Below, piece by piece: positions 23,915-33,981 of a stretch of DNA of 40,074 nucleotides. Each line of letters begins with the position of its first letter. The stretch's first letter is position 1. The notes beneath the pieces are model-generated. The model made no database searches, was not told the DNA's origin, and saw nothing but the letters and a program-made list of their open reading frames with translations. The translations under genes and the position numbers were made by a program. Origin of the DNA: Rhodobacteraceae bacterium bin131 (GTDB taxonomy: Bacteria; Pseudomonadota; Alphaproteobacteria; Rhodobacterales; Rhodobacteraceae); contig MPNP01000015.1 in the NCBI GenBank assembly GCA_002239085.1, forward strand, positions 1 through 40,074, read 5' to 3'.

Positions 23915-26842
23915 ATGCATTGGAACTCTAGTTCAGGTAGCGTTACAGCTATATTGGGTTCAACTAATTCTGGTAAGACTCTTTACGCCATTGAGCAGAT
24001 GCTTTCGCACCGTAATGGGGTTATTGGACTGCCATTAAGGTTGTTAGCTCGAGAAGTTTATGACAAAGTCGTTGAGCGGTGTGGTCCATCGATTGTCGCC
24101 TTGGTAACAGGTGAAGAACGGATTGTTCCAAATCGAACTGCCTATTGGATTTGTACAACCGAAGCAATGCCCATCGGGATTGGAACCGATTTTCTTGCCG
24201 TTGACGAGATTCAATTGTGTGGCGATAAAGAAAGAGGTCATATTTTTACGGATCGATTGTTGAATGCACGCGGAACTAAAGCGACTCTATTCATGGGCTC
24301 AGATACAATCAAGGCGACCATCAAATCGCTTATCCCAAATGTGATAATTGAGAATCGAAGCAGGCTTTCGAAACTCACCTACACGGGCTATAAAAAAGTT
24401 TCTCGGTTAGTTCCGAGGACAGCCTGTATCGGGTTTTCTATCGAAGAAGTCTACATGATTGCCGAGCAAATCCGGCAACGAAGAGGTGGGGCCGCGGTGG
24501 TCATGGGAGCGCTCAGCCCTCGCACCCGCAATGCACAGGTTGATCTTTATGAAAATGGTGACGTCGATTTTATTGTCGCAACTGATGCCATTGGAATGGG
24601 ATTAAACCTCGATATCAATCATGTTGCTTTTGGTTCATTGTCTAAATTTGATGGACATTGCCACCGAGCGTTGACTCCCATTGAACTTGGTCAGATCTCT
24701 GGTCGGGCCGGTCGTTTTAAACACAATGGAACATTTGGTGTAACGGCGGATAGTTATGAAATACCTCCCGATATAGTAAAGAGAATTGAAGCCGGTTCAT
24801 ACAAACCGACCAAGATTTTACAATGGCGAAACTCAGACCTGGATTTTGTGACTGTTGATACTCTCATAAGATCATTAACGCTTGAAAGCTCCAACCCACA
24901 GCTCCGACTGACTAAAAACTCGGTTGATGTACTTACTTTATCGCGGCTTGTTGAAGATAAAGAATTCGTGAAAAATATTTGTAATCCGCCACAAGTTAAG
25001 GTACTTTGGGAGGTATGCCAACTCCCTGATTACCGTAATTTTGGCTTGGAAAGTCATGCACGAATGGTCAGGACACTATTCAATTTCGTTGGCGATGGCG
25101 GTTATATAACCGAGAACTGGTTAGGACAAGAGCTGGAAAAAATAGCAAGTTTAAAAGGAAGTATTAATGCTATTTCCACGAGACTTGCTGCAATCAGGAC
25201 TTGGAATTATGTTGCCCAGAAACCAGATTGGGTTGAAAACCCAATGTATTGGCGTGAAAAGACACGGCATATTGAGGACCAACTATCTGATGCTTTACAT
25301 CTGAAGCTAAAAAATAGGTTTGTTGATATCCAATTTAGTGTATTATTGAAGACCCTGAAACAAAAGGAACAACTATTGCCTTCAATTTCAAATCAAGGTG
25401 AGGTCGTCGTTGATGAACTCATGCTCGGAACTTTAAAAGGGTTTCGCTTTTACCGGAGCACAGGAAAGTCTTCTGACGAAGAAAAAGCTCTTAAAAAAGC
25501 AACCCAAACCATATTAAGCTCTTATTTATCGGAGCTTGCTGACACGCTTTCCAAAGCGCCCAAAGATGAATTTTCGATATCAGAGGTTGGTGAAATTATC
25601 TGGAAAGACAATCCAGTGGGTGTTATTAAAAAGAGCCATGACCCTTATTTTCCAAGTGTCAAGGTCATTGCCGATGACATCGTCTTGCAGAATGACAAAG
25701 ATAAAATCAAATCGCGTTTGGAAGTATACTTATATCATTCCATTAACGATGAATTAGAAAACCTGATCAAGCTCAAAAATGACGAATCCTTAGAAGGTGA
25801 TGTCAAGGGGTTTGCCTTTCAGCTTGTCCAATCATTCGGTATCCTAAAACGATCACAGGTAAAAGAAGAAGTAACCCGCCTTGATCAAGAGAAGCGAAGG
25901 TTACTCAGGGGCTTTGGTGTTAGGTTTGGACAATATACTATCTACGATAAGATGTCTATTAAGCCGCAGTCAACTCACCTGAGGTTGGTCCTTTGGGCTG
26001 TCAATAATGGGATTGATTGTTGCCCGATTCCCAAGCCAGGCTTAACAACGCATGAAGCCGAAAATAATGCACCAGAAGGATATTATCCTGTGTGTGGATT
26101 TTACCAAATCGGTAATTTGGCAATTCGTGTTGATATTCTTGAACGGTTAATGAACCTTCTTCGCGAAGAGGATAGCCGCAAAGGGTTTGAAGCCAAACAA
26201 GCAATGACTTCAATTATTGGAGTATCGAATGAAAAGTTTGCTACCCTCATGAAGGATCTTGGATATCAGGTGACAAAAGAAGAAAGGGATAAGATTTCAT
26301 ACCCCAGCACCAAGGAATTAGATAGTAATGAATGCCAAGTAGAGCCTGAAAAGATTGAAGGAGTCGCAATTTCATCAAATGAACTCAAGCAGTCAAAGGA
26401 TTCGCTACCTCAACAAAGTGCTATAGAGCTATTGCCGAATACTGATCTACCCATTAGTGAGCCTAAAACTGACATGAACCAAGATGTGATTCAGGAATAT
26501 GCAGATAGTAGCATTGATATTAAAGCAGCACAATTAAAGGATGATTCAGATGTATCCCAAGAAGTGGCTGAAAAGAAAATAATTTATACCTTTAAGTGGG
26601 TTCCACGAAAACCCAGAAAAAGACCGTTCAAATCGAATGAAGCAACGAATCAAGCGGAACGAAAAAATCTTGGCAATGAATTTGAAAAACCAAGTCGAAA
26701 AAAACGACCAAAGCGAAGAAAAAGGCAAAATGAGGACACGATAAAACAATTTAAGGAACGCGGTAAGAAAATAGACAAAGAATTCAAGATTGATCCTGAT
26801 CATCCGTTTGCAGCATTACAGGAGTTGCGGGCAAAACTTTAA
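23915..26842 (+). CDS. SUV3/MgpS-type RNA helicase
   Basis: A 975-residue superfamily 2 helicase related to mitochondrial SUV3, found through alphaproteobacteria. Motif I is GSTNSGKT (15-22), motif II DEIQ (97-100), with GLPLRLLAREVYDK and TGEERI between. Motif III-like MGSDT, then motifs V and VI (ATDAIGMGLNLDI and QISGRAGR) follow. The middle is a helical C-domain. The tail is highly charged, with acidic repeats then Lys/Arg-rich patches (RKKRPKRRKRQ), ending DHPFAALQELRAKL as in relatives. RNA unwinding in decay or ribosome biogenesis is inferred. No nuclease domain. The charged tail may bind RNA or ribosomes. Confidence 0.92.
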   Translation: MHWNSSSGSVTAILGSTNSGKTLYAIEQMLSHRNGVIGLPLRLLAREVYDKVVERCGPSIVALVTGEERIVPNRTAYWICTTEAMPIGIGTDFLAVDEIQLCGDKERGHIFTDRLLNARGTKATLFMGSDTIKATIKSLIPNVIIENRSRLSKLTYTGYKKVSRLVPRTACIGFSIEEVYMIAEQIRQRRGGAAVVMGALSPRTRNAQVDLYENGDVDFIVATDAIGMGLNLDINHVAFGSLSKFDGHCHRALTPIELGQISGRAGRFKHNGTFGVTADSYEIPPDIVKRIEAGSYKPTKILQWRNSDLDFVTVDTLIRSLTLESSNPQLRLTKNSVDVLTLSRLVEDKEFVKNICNPPQVKVLWEVCQLPDYRNFGLESHARMVRTLFNFVGDGGYITENWLGQELEKIASLKGSINAISTRLAAIRTWNYVAQKPDWVENPMYWREKTRHIEDQLSDALHLKLKNRFVDIQFSVLLKTLKQKEQLLPSISNQGEVVVDELMLGTLKGFRFYRSTGKSSDEEKALKKATQTILSSYLSELADTLSKAPKDEFSISEVGEIIWKDNPVGVIKKSHDPYFPSVKVIADDIVLQNDKDKIKSRLEVYLYHSINDELENLIKLKNDESLEGDVKGFAFQLVQSFGILKRSQVKEEVTRLDQEKRRLLRGFGVRFGQYTIYDKMSIKPQSTHLRLVLWAVNNGIDCCPIPKPGLTTHEAENNAPEGYYPVCGFYQIGNLAIRVDILERLMNLLREEDSRKGFEAKQAMTSIIGVSNEKFATLMKDLGYQVTKEERDKISYPSTKELDSNECQVEPEKIEGVAISSNELKQSKDSLPQQSAIELLPNTDLPISEPKTDMNQDVIQEYADSSIDIKAAQLKDDSDVSQEVAEKKIIYTFKWVPRKPRKRPFKSNEATNQAERKNLGNEFEKPSRKKRPKRRKRQNEDTIKQFKERGKKIDKEFKIDPDHPFAALQELRAKL

Positions 26843-26987
26843 GGGTTTAGTAGGAGCTGAGCAAAATTACTCGTCTTGAAAACGAGAAAAATACTCTTCT
26901 TGTGCTTGATTGAAACAATCTCAATACTAACTCACAATTGAGTTTCCCATTAATGTCCGTATCTAATTATCTAACTGAATAATTATA

Positions 26988-27332
26988 ATGACCTATGTAG
27001 TTATCGATAGCTGCATTGCTTGCAAATACACTGACTGCGTTGAAGTATGCCCCGTGGATTGCTTTTACGAGGGTGAAAACATGCTTGTAATTCACCCCGA
27101 TGAGTGTATTGATTGCGGCGTGTGCGAACCTGAGTGCCCTGTAGATGCCATTCGTCCAGACACTGAACTAGGAATGGAAGAGTGGGTGGAGTTTAATCGT
27201 AAGTTCTCGGAAATATGGCCGGTCATTATTGAGCGAAAGGACCCTCCACCCGATGCCGAATCACACGAGTTTGAAGAGGGTAAGATGGAAAAGTATTTTT
27301 CTGAAAAACCAGGTGCAGATAGTTCTGACTAA
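26988..27332 (+). CDS. fdxA: Seven-iron ferredoxin FdxA
   Basis: A 114-residue 3Fe-4S/4Fe-4S ferredoxin. The N-terminal [21 protein letters not shown] supplies the first cluster's cysteines and [15 protein letters not shown] the second; the length and the 50-residue C-terminal extension ([16 protein letters not shown]) are typical of alphaproteobacterial FdxA. It is a cytosolic low-potential electron carrier; its partner is unknown. In many relatives it sits next to a SUV3-type helicase, as here. Its stop region overlaps the convergent aldo/keto reductase stop by 4 bases. Confidence 0.95.
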   Translation: MTYVVIDSCIACKYTDCVEVCPVDCFYEGENMLVIHPDECIDCGVCEPECPVDAIRPDTELGMEEWVEFNRKFSEIWPVIIERKDPPPDAESHEFEEGKMEKYFSEKPGADSSD

Positions 27333-28147
27333 TCCCAATCTGGCGCCCAAGGAACAATCTGCTTATCAACGATTCGATAATTTAACGAACCCAATCGATC
27401 AATCTTTGCCATGTCAACTGACGACAAAACAAAGTCAGAAATCGCAAAATTATCATGAATGTTTTTGTATTTGCTCGACATGACCGTGGTCGCAACTCCC
27501 TTTTGCAAAATCCACTGCAAAACGATTTGGGACACCGACCGACCATAATGCTTGGCAATATCATCTAGTTGGGTTTCTTGAAATACTTTTCCGCGTGCCA
27601 ATGAGCAATATGAAGTGATTGGTACGCCCAACTTAGAAGAAACTGCAAGCAGTTTGCTTTGGTCTAGAAGAGGATGAAACTCAACTTGGTTGGTGACGAT
27701 TGGAACCTCTAGAATTTCCAAGGCTGTCTTAAGCATTGACACCGTATAATTGGATACTCCGATATGTTTAGCAAGCTTCCTTTCATGAGCTTGTTGGAGC
27801 AACTTGATTGAAGGAACGATATCGCCTCCATAGGGTGGCCAGTGTAGCAACAAAACATCAACTTGACTTACACGAAGTTTATTTAAACTTGTTTCAACAG
27901 ACTTAAAAAACTGAGATTCTTCAAAGTTTTTGATGGAAACCTTTGTTGTGATGAGTAATTCATTTTTGGGAATGCTTGAGGTGTCAAGCATTTCGCCGAC
28001 TTCGCTTTCATTTTCGTACATTTGTGCCGTATCAAAGGCTCTATAGCCTACACTCAGTGCATCGGCGATTGCCGCTCTAACCGTATCACCCTGAAGTGGA
28101 AATGTACCAAACGATTTATAAAAAGATTTGTGAAAGTAAATTGACAT
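27329..28147 (-). CDS. Aldo/keto reductase (2,5-diketo-D-gluconate reductase-like)
   Basis: An NADPH-dependent TIM-barrel carbonyl reductase of 272 residues. The tetrad is visible: Asp in [10 protein letters not shown], Tyr in the same block, Lys in ITTKVS, and His in [28 protein letters not shown] and the C-terminal coenzyme motif region complete the family pattern. Subgroup resembles DkgA/DkgB and other AKR5 enzymes; the in vivo substrate is not predictable. A GAGG ribosome-binding sequence on the minus strand (about 28153-28160) precedes the ATG. Confidence 0.88.
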   Translation of the reverse strand: MSIYFHKSFYKSFGTFPLQGDTVRAAIADALSVGYRAFDTAQMYENESEVGEMLDTSSIPKNELLITTKVSIKNFEESQFFKSVETSLNKLRVSQVDVLLLHWPPYGGDIVPSIKLLQQAHERKLAKHIGVSNYTVSMLKTALEILEVPIVTNQVEFHPLLDQSKLLAVSSKLGVPITSYCSLARGKVFQETQLDDIAKHYGRSVSQIVLQWILQKGVATTVMSSKYKNIHDNFAISDFVLSSVDMAKIDRLGSLNYRIVDKQIVPWAPDWD

Positions 28148-28525
28148 CAGATCAGGTGCTCCTCAAGTTCTTTTTGGAATTTCACAATAGAAATTTTTCA
28201 TCAATATCAATACTATAATTTTGTCTATTTTACCCGAGTGGTTCTTGAATACGCTTAATTTTAAATTAATCGTTGCAAAGCGACAAAGCCAATTTTATTC
28301 AAATTTTAATTGTGTCAAATTCTGCCTGTTTATTCGCTCACATAATGGGTCGGACAATGAGCTCTGTTCCAGCTATAAATGATTGAACGCCATCCCTCAA
28401 CACTAATTGAAACACTCGGTTAATGGTCAATTGTCTCAACTAAGATTAATCAATCCGTACAACCGTTGCTGTCTTGAAGTTGATTGTGAGTCAGGGTCAA
28501 AATCAGTACTGACCAATGTGCTGAC
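28148..28525. other. 378-bp intergenic region with nothing recognisable
   Basis: An AT-rich stretch upstream of the aldo/keto reductase and downstream of cobS. No ORF with family traits, no tRNA and no B12-box-like cobalamin riboswitch core was seen, although cobS lies next to it. Confidence 0.4.
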
Positions 28526-29299
28526 TTAAGTCAATGAGAGGCTTATAACCAGCCCGATGAGACAACTCACTTCAGTGAACTGCTGAATGCAACCGAGTGT
28601 ATCACCTGTATAGCCCCCAAGTTTACTTTTGATTATGAGAATGAGTGGCAGAAAAAACATAATGCTTATCAGTACAGGTAGGAGCAGTATAGTTCCCAAT
28701 AAGGCGGCACCTAGTGCAAAACAGGTGAATAGTCCTGTGAGAAACGAAAGAGACGATACTTGACCAACGAGAGCTCCTAAACCATCCACTTTAGCTGAGG
28801 GAAAGAACTTTATGACAGGAATCAGCGAAAATCGAGATAGCGCCCCAGAGGTAATCAGTGCTTCAATGGCCAAGTTATTTTTAAACAAGACTGTTAATAA
28901 ACTCCATCGTAAAATCAGAGATAGAATCAGTGCCAAAGCTCCATAAGTTCCAATATGGCTATCAGTCATAATTCGCAACCGATCTTCTGTATTCCGACCT
29001 CCCCATAGACCATCAAATGTGTCTGCTAATCCATCTTCATGCAAACCACCCGATAACGCAATGAGTAAAGCTAAGCTGATTGGTGCAAGTATTTCGGCTG
29101 GTATTCCGATTTGAGCCAAGCCCACAGATATGCACCCAATCAAACCTCCAAATAAACCACCAACTAATGGCCAAGCCCAGGTTGATTGACCTAAAGGGGT
29201 CGCATCCATCGGAACTGGAAATCGGGTAAAGAATCCAACAGCATTAAAGAATGAACTGAGGAAATTTGGTCGGGTAATTTTAGAAGGTTTAATTGCCAT
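28526..29299 (-). CDS. cobS: Adenosylcobinamide-GDP ribazoletransferase (cobalamin synthase)
   Basis: Integral membrane enzyme joining adenosylcobinamide-GDP with alpha-ribazole (phosphate) in the last steps of B12 assembly. The 257-residue product has several hydrophobic helices, the N-terminal FFTRFPVP motif, WPLVGGLFGGLIG, and the hallmark HEDGLADTFDGLWGGR, then RLRIMTDSHIGTYGALAL with metal-binding Asp residues. It is divergent from cobT with 82 bases between, so the two share a control region. No other cob genes are in the window, which fits salvage or a dispersed pathway. Confidence 0.95.
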   Translation of the reverse strand: MAIKPSKITRPNFLSSFFNAVGFFTRFPVPMDATPLGQSTWAWPLVGGLFGGLIGCISVGLAQIGIPAEILAPISLALLIALSGGLHEDGLADTFDGLWGGRNTEDRLRIMTDSHIGTYGALALILSLILRWSLLTVLFKNNLAIEALITSGALSRFSLIPVIKFFPSAKVDGLGALVGQVSSLSFLTGLFTCFALGAALLGTILLLPVLISIMFFLPLILIIKSKLGGYTGDTLGCIQQFTEVSCLIGLVISLSLT

Positions 29300-29381
29300 T
29301 GATTGGTAGTATGTTATTTTGACTCTTGATGTAAGATAAGTCTAATCCAATTAATCTACAAATTCATTACTCAGATCAGTC

Positions 29382-30401
29382 ATGCCACAAGTAAGCAAGG
29401 TTCAGAAGTTCATAACGAGTTGTTTACAAGATTTACCATCGATTAATTCTGTTGACATAGTTAAAGCGTGTGACCGTAATCAGGAACTAACTAAACCATT
29501 CGGATCTTTAGGGCGCTTAGAGGACTTGGCAATTTGGTACAGCTCTTGGCAGGGTTATCAGAAAAAATCGATAGATTCCATTCTCATAGCTATTTTTGCC
29601 GGGAATCATGGTGTGGCTCAACGAGGGGTATCAGCGTACCCAGCTGAAGTCACCGCTCAGATGGTTGCGAATTTCAATAATGGTGGTGCAGCGATTAATC
29701 AATTGGCTGATTTGTTACCGGCCACTTTAAAGGTGGTTGATTTAGAGTTAGATCAACCGACCAAGGATTTTTTTGAAGAGCCGGCCATGTCTGAGGATGA
29801 GTGTTCTCAAGCATTTCAGGTGGGTTTTGATTTGGTTTCTCACGAATACGACTTGGTTATTCCAGGTGAAATGGGAATTGGAAACTCAACCTCAGCATCA
29901 GCACTCGGATATGCTATATATGGTGGTTCTGTTTCAGATTGGGTAGGAATAGGAACAGGCGTTTCAAACAAGACCTTGAAACACAAACAAGAAGTTGTTG
30001 AAGTTGCTGTTAACCGCCATAGAGATACTTGCTCTACTCCCTTGGATGTAATGCAATGTCTTGGGGGGCGCGAGTTAGTAGCAATTATGGGTTCTATTTT
30101 GAGTGCAAGAATGAAGAAAATACCGGTGGTAATTGACGGGTTTATCTGTACTGCCCCTGTAGCTGTTTTGAATGCTATAGATTCACGACTGATTGAACAT
30201 GTCATTGCCGGTCATGAGTCCGCTGAGAAAGGTCATAAGATTTATCTCAATAAACTTGGATTAAAGCCTATCTTGAACATGAACATGCGACTTGGGGAAG
30301 CAACAGGAGCAGCTCTTGCAGCCCAGATATTGAGAGCAGCTGTTGCTTGCTATGGTGGAATGGCAACATTTGCTGAGGCTCAGGTTTCAATAAGTTCTTA
30401 G
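29382..30401 (+). CDS. cobT: Nicotinate-nucleotide--dimethylbenzimidazole phosphoribosyltransferase
   Basis: Makes alpha-ribazole phosphate, the lower-ligand precursor, from nicotinate mononucleotide and dimethylbenzimidazole. In 339 residues: LTKPFGSLGRLEDLA, FAGNHGVAQRGVSAYP, PGEMGIGNSTSASAL, IDGFICTAPVAVL, and the C-terminal GMATFAEA that contains the catalytic Glu. Length is typical. It acts immediately before CobS. Its stop overlaps the convergent antiporter stop by 4 bases. Confidence 0.95.
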   Translation: MPQVSKVQKFITSCLQDLPSINSVDIVKACDRNQELTKPFGSLGRLEDLAIWYSSWQGYQKKSIDSILIAIFAGNHGVAQRGVSAYPAEVTAQMVANFNNGGAAINQLADLLPATLKVVDLELDQPTKDFFEEPAMSEDECSQAFQVGFDLVSHEYDLVIPGEMGIGNSTSASALGYAIYGGSVSDWVGIGTGVSNKTLKHKQEVVEVAVNRHRDTCSTPLDVMQCLGGRELVAIMGSILSARMKKIPVVIDGFICTAPVAVLNAIDSRLIEHVIAGHESAEKGHKIYLNKLGLKPILNMNMRLGEATGAALAAQILRAAVACYGGMATFAEAQVSISS

Positions 30402-32425
30402 CTGGATGAAGGTTTTGGCTGCAAATCTGATGGACCGGCTTTAAGGTCAGTCAAACCTTTTTCGGCCTCTTCTGGGATTTCAGTGCTTTCATCATCCTTT
30501 TGATTCGGTACAGGTTCGGGGTGGTCTAAAGTCTCAGGAGAATGAGTGTCATTCCTAGATCCTGTTCCGATGGAAACATCAATAAAGCTGTTTAACTCCT
30601 TTAGCTTTTTTAAATAAGCTTCGTTATCCTTGTTGGGAACTTGAGGATCCCAGACGTTAGCGAGTTCCTTGGTCATGTATTGTGCGTATTTAAAGAAAAT
30701 TCCTGCTCTAAGTGATGCTTCGTTTTTGCTGACCCCTAAGCTCTCAACAACGCGTTGGCCCGCACGAAGTGCACTATCAAAGACTTCACGAATAATTTCG
30801 CTTGCACCGGCTTTGTAGAGCTCAAATTCGTGATTACGATCTATTGCACGCGAAACAATGAATAAATCGGGCCGCTTACGTCTGGCATAAGAAACAATTT
30901 GGTTTATTTCCTGTTTGCGGTCAATTGCCACAACCAACACGGCGGCTTCATTTATACCGGCGGCTTCAAGTAACTCCGGTCGGCAGGGATTTCCTAGATA
31001 AGCTTTGTAGCCAAGAAGCCGTAATTGTTTTACGGTGTCAAAATTATTGTCTAAAATGACCGTATTGTAGCCAAAGGCGTTCACAAAGTCACTCACTGTT
31101 TCACCAAAGCGTCCAACACCCGCAATAATGACAGGTCCGACCTCAGGGTCTTCTCCGACAAATTGTTTGTCAGATATGCCTCGCTTTTTGGCAATGTAAT
31201 CAAAAGCCATAAAGAGGGCAGGGGTTAGGGCCATCGTCATGGTTACAACAAGGGTTAAAATTTCCTTATTGGCATTATCAATCACTCCAGTTTGTAGCAT
31301 AAAGACCAATAGAACCAAGCTAAACTCACCCGCTTGGGCCAGACCCAATACAAACAACCAGCGATTACGTCCAGCTAATTTGAAAACAAAAGTGAGGGCA
31401 TAAAGGATCAGAATTTTGATTGCAATCACCCCAATCGTAAGAGCAAATACAATAAGAAAGTTTCGAAACAGGGTTAAGAAGTTAATTTCTGAACCAATGG
31501 TTATAAAAAACAATCCCAGTAGTAACCCTTTAAACGGGTCAATGTGTGATCGCATCTCGTGGCGAAACTCAGAGGTTGCCAAGACCACCCCAGCGAGGAA
31601 AGTTCCCAATGCGGGTGAGAACCCAACGAGAGTCATTAGGAGTGAGGCAAAAACCACTACGAATAAAGTAGCGGCCATAGATATTTCTGTTAATCCGGAT
31701 GCTGTTATGTAATGAAAGAAAGGGCGAACGACAAAATAACCAAAAGCGATAATGACAGCAATAGAAGCAAGTGTTAAACCGGCACTTCCCCAAGGTGGTA
31801 GTTGCTCAATAAATGCTTTAGGGAGCTGTAATGCTTCCTGTTCGCTTGTTGCACTTAATTCCGCATGTCCAGCTATTGTTCCGATTTCAGCGGGGATGAT
31901 CGTCCCTGTTGCCAGCAATGGGATAATAATTAGTATTGGAATAAAGGCGACATCCTGTGTCAATAGTACTGACAAAGAGTTTCGCCCACCTTCTGTTTGA
32001 CTGAGACCTTTTTCGGTCAGTGTTTGTAAAACCATCGCTGTTGAGGAGAGGGCAAAAGCCAATCCCAAGGCCAGGCAAGTTCCCCAACTTAATCCAAGAA
32101 AACTAAATAAGAGTCCTAATCCGAGTGTTGATAAACCAATTTGCAGCCCTCCCAAGCCAACTAATTTATTCCGTAATTGCCATAGTTCCTTGGGTTCAAT
32201 TTCTAAGCCTATGACAAAGAGGAGGAGGATGATACCAACCTCAGCGACACCCTCAAATTCTGAAGCTCCAATGCCAATCAGTCGATAAAATTGTCCAATG
32301 ACGACTCCAGCGACAATGTAACCAAGAACAGAACCAAGGCCAACTCGTTTGGCTATTGGTACGGCAATGACCGAAGCTGAGAGATAAATTGTGGCCTGAA
32401 ACAGAAAATTATCCATGGGACTCAC
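30398..32425 (-). CDS. Kef-type K+/H+ antiporter (CPA2 family) with RCK domain
   Basis: A 675-residue CPA2 antiporter. Residues 1-410 form about 12 transmembrane helices, including FVIGLEIEPKELW, LALSSTAMVLQTL and LLTQDVAFIPIL (the conserved Gln-Asp), and FLAGVVLATSEFRHE. An RCK N domain begins at VIIAGVGRFGE (GxGxxG near 436-441) and runs to about residue 550. The last 80 residues are an acidic, proline-rich tail. KefB and KefC exchange K+ for H+ and are gated by glutathione adducts and NAD(H). No KefF/KefG partner is adjacent, so gating here is uncertain. Confidence 0.9.
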   Translation of the reverse strand: MSPMDNFLFQATIYLSASVIAVPIAKRVGLGSVLGYIVAGVVIGQFYRLIGIGASEFEGVAEVGIILLLFVIGLEIEPKELWQLRNKLVGLGGLQIGLSTLGLGLLFSFLGLSWGTCLALGLAFALSSTAMVLQTLTEKGLSQTEGGRNSLSVLLTQDVAFIPILIIIPLLATGTIIPAEIGTIAGHAELSATSEQEALQLPKAFIEQLPPWGSAGLTLASIAVIIAFGYFVVRPFFHYITASGLTEISMAATLFVVVFASLLMTLVGFSPALGTFLAGVVLATSEFRHEMRSHIDPFKGLLLGLFFITIGSEINFLTLFRNFLIVFALTIGVIAIKILILYALTFVFKLAGRNRWLFVLGLAQAGEFSLVLLVFMLQTGVIDNANKEILTLVVTMTMALTPALFMAFDYIAKKRGISDKQFVGEDPEVGPVIIAGVGRFGETVSDFVNAFGYNTVILDNNFDTVKQLRLLGYKAYLGNPCRPELLEAAGINEAAVLVVAIDRKQEINQIVSYARRKRPDLFIVSRAIDRNHEFELYKAGASEIIREVFDSALRAGQRVVESLGVSKNEASLRAGIFFKYAQYMTKELANVWDPQVPNKDNEAYLKKLKELNSFIDVSIGTGSRNDTHSPETLDHPEPVPNQKDDESTEIPEEAEKGLTDLKAGPSDLQPKPSSS

Positions 32426-33095
32426 GTTCCCATTTTACTGTGGAATTTGGTATTGATGAATAATTGTTTCATGACCATTATGATTTGTTAAATTTTATGA
32501 CACACTATAGTCCTCAAAGGTACCAAAAAAGAACATTCAACTCACAGAGACTTTGGCAGATATTAACGAATAAAATTATCCAGACCAATATTAAGTGCCA
32601 AATACCAACAACAACTTATAAGTTTCAAATTGATGGCTCAAGGTAAAGCCATACGGGTCGTCGTAAAGAACAGTACTATCTAGAGATATTGATTCGCCTG
32701 TTAACTCCAAGTCTAAGTGATTAAAATTCAGAATATTTTGAAATGTCTCTCACATTCATGTCTTTACCATCAGTGGCTGATTTGGAGAGCGGAGAAAATG
32801 AGTCGGACACTGACTTTTATTAAGGAATTCATAATTTATTCTGGGTCGCAGCCAAGTTGTTAAGGTTCGTTTTACTGAATTCGTACAATGACCCGATTTA
32901 AACATAACATAATGCAATAAATTAGGAGAATTCGACAAATAAATCAAAGTAAACTTCCACTTACATATGAAAAACAGGTTTGATATCGTTCTCTCAAATG
33001 AGTTTGTGCCTGATAATTGCAAATGGATTTGTTCAAAAGGTTGAAATTGAAGATGCTGAAAATATATGGACATTTACAAAAGTAAAATTCATCTT
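32426..33095. other. Long intergenic region between the antiporter and the rpsD leader
   Basis: About 670 bases without a gene I can support; frames that stay open here have no family-like sequence. AGGAG at 32922-32926 is followed by no sensible ORF. The region may hold the rpsD promoter and degraded sequence. No tRNA or repeat was recognised. Confidence 0.4.
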
Positions 33096-33158
33096 GGTGT
33101 TGGTGGCTCCCGTAAGGGAAATCCTGTCGCCCGAAGTCATTCAGGAAAGGACAACACC
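33096..33158 (+). promoter_or_regulatory. Structured 5' leader of rpsD (three-helix fold)
   Basis: GGTGTTG (33096-33102) pairs with CAACACC (33152-33158) to close a junction. Inside are TCCC-GTAA-GGGA (33108-33119), a hairpin with a GNRA tetraloop, and TCCTG (33122-33126) pairing with CAGGA (33142-33146). The fold ends 23 bases before the rpsD start codon, close to its ribosome binding site GGAAGGA. S4 autoregulates its own synthesis in several bacteria through leader structures; that this is such a site is inferred. Confidence 0.45.
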
Positions 33159-33181
33159 CTTCAAATGGAAGGATAACAGCC

Positions 33182-33802
33182 GTGTCAAAACGAACAGCTG
33201 CCAAGTACAAAATAGATCGCCGAATGGGCGAGAATATATGGGGACGGCCCAAATCTCCCTTCAACAAACGCAATTACGGCCCTGGCCAACACGGTCAAAG
33301 GCGAAAGGGAAAATTATCGGATTTTGGCATTCAATTACGATCCAAGCAAAAATTAAAAGGGTATTACGGAGACCTGACCGAGAAACAGTTCCGCCGTACT
33401 TTCAGTGAAGCAGAAAGATTAAAAGGAGATACGGGAGAAAACCTTATTGGTCTTTTAGAAAGAAGACTTGATGCCGTCGTCTATCGCGCCAAGTTTGCAA
33501 TTACAATGTTTGCATCACGCCAATTCATCAATCATGGCCATATTCTTGTGAACGGTAAAAGAGTCAATATCCCCTCTTATCGACTTAAGGAAGAAGATGT
33601 TGTTGAAATCAGAAACAAATCAAAACAACTGTTGGTCGTTGACGATGCAATCAACAATAACGAAAGGGACGCACCAGACTTCTTAGAAGTTGATTACGAA
33701 AATCTTACAGCGAAGTTTGTTCGTGTGCCTAAGCTTGATGAAGTTCCTTATCCCACCCGAATGGAGCCTAATTTAGTGGTGGAATACTACTCTAAGAATT
33801 AG
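33182..33802 (+). CDS. rpsD: 30S ribosomal protein S4
   Basis: Primary 16S rRNA-binding protein that nucleates assembly of the 30S body. The 206 residues carry [43 protein letters not shown], the S4 domain around 95-160 ([33 protein letters not shown]), and the C-terminal [16 protein letters not shown]. The zinc-binding cysteines of some S4 proteins are absent. Start is GTG at 33182, preceded by GGAAGGA at 33167-33173. It stands alone rather than in an alpha operon, as usual in alphaproteobacteria. Confidence 0.97.
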   Translation: MSKRTAAKYKIDRRMGENIWGRPKSPFNKRNYGPGQHGQRRKGKLSDFGIQLRSKQKLKGYYGDLTEKQFRRTFSEAERLKGDTGENLIGLLERRLDAVVYRAKFAITMFASRQFINHGHILVNGKRVNIPSYRLKEEDVVEIRNKSKQLLVVDDAINNNERDAPDFLEVDYENLTAKFVRVPKLDEVPYPTRMEPNLVVEYYSKN

Positions 33803-33981
33803 ACGAACTAAGAGAGGTAATATCTTCTTCTTAGATCACACTCCCAATTGTATTATGCCTTTATCAGTGTGGTAATGATAGAGGTGTGATGTAATGCGAT
33901 GACAAAAAGGTTCTTTGAGTGTTGCAGAGACAATAAGTATGCTTACGCGATAAGAATTCTCATTTTCCGATTGGATTTGTT

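Noticed and set aside
29300-29381. Cobalamin riboswitch between cobS and cobT
   Set aside because: The 82-base gap is too short for the aptamer and shows no B12-box-like sequence; the gap downstream of cobS shows none either.
32980-33408. 142-codon plus-strand ORF upstream of and overlapping rpsD
   Set aside because: Its second half is rpsD DNA read in a wrong frame, and the first half has no family-like sequence; the structured leader explains the region better.
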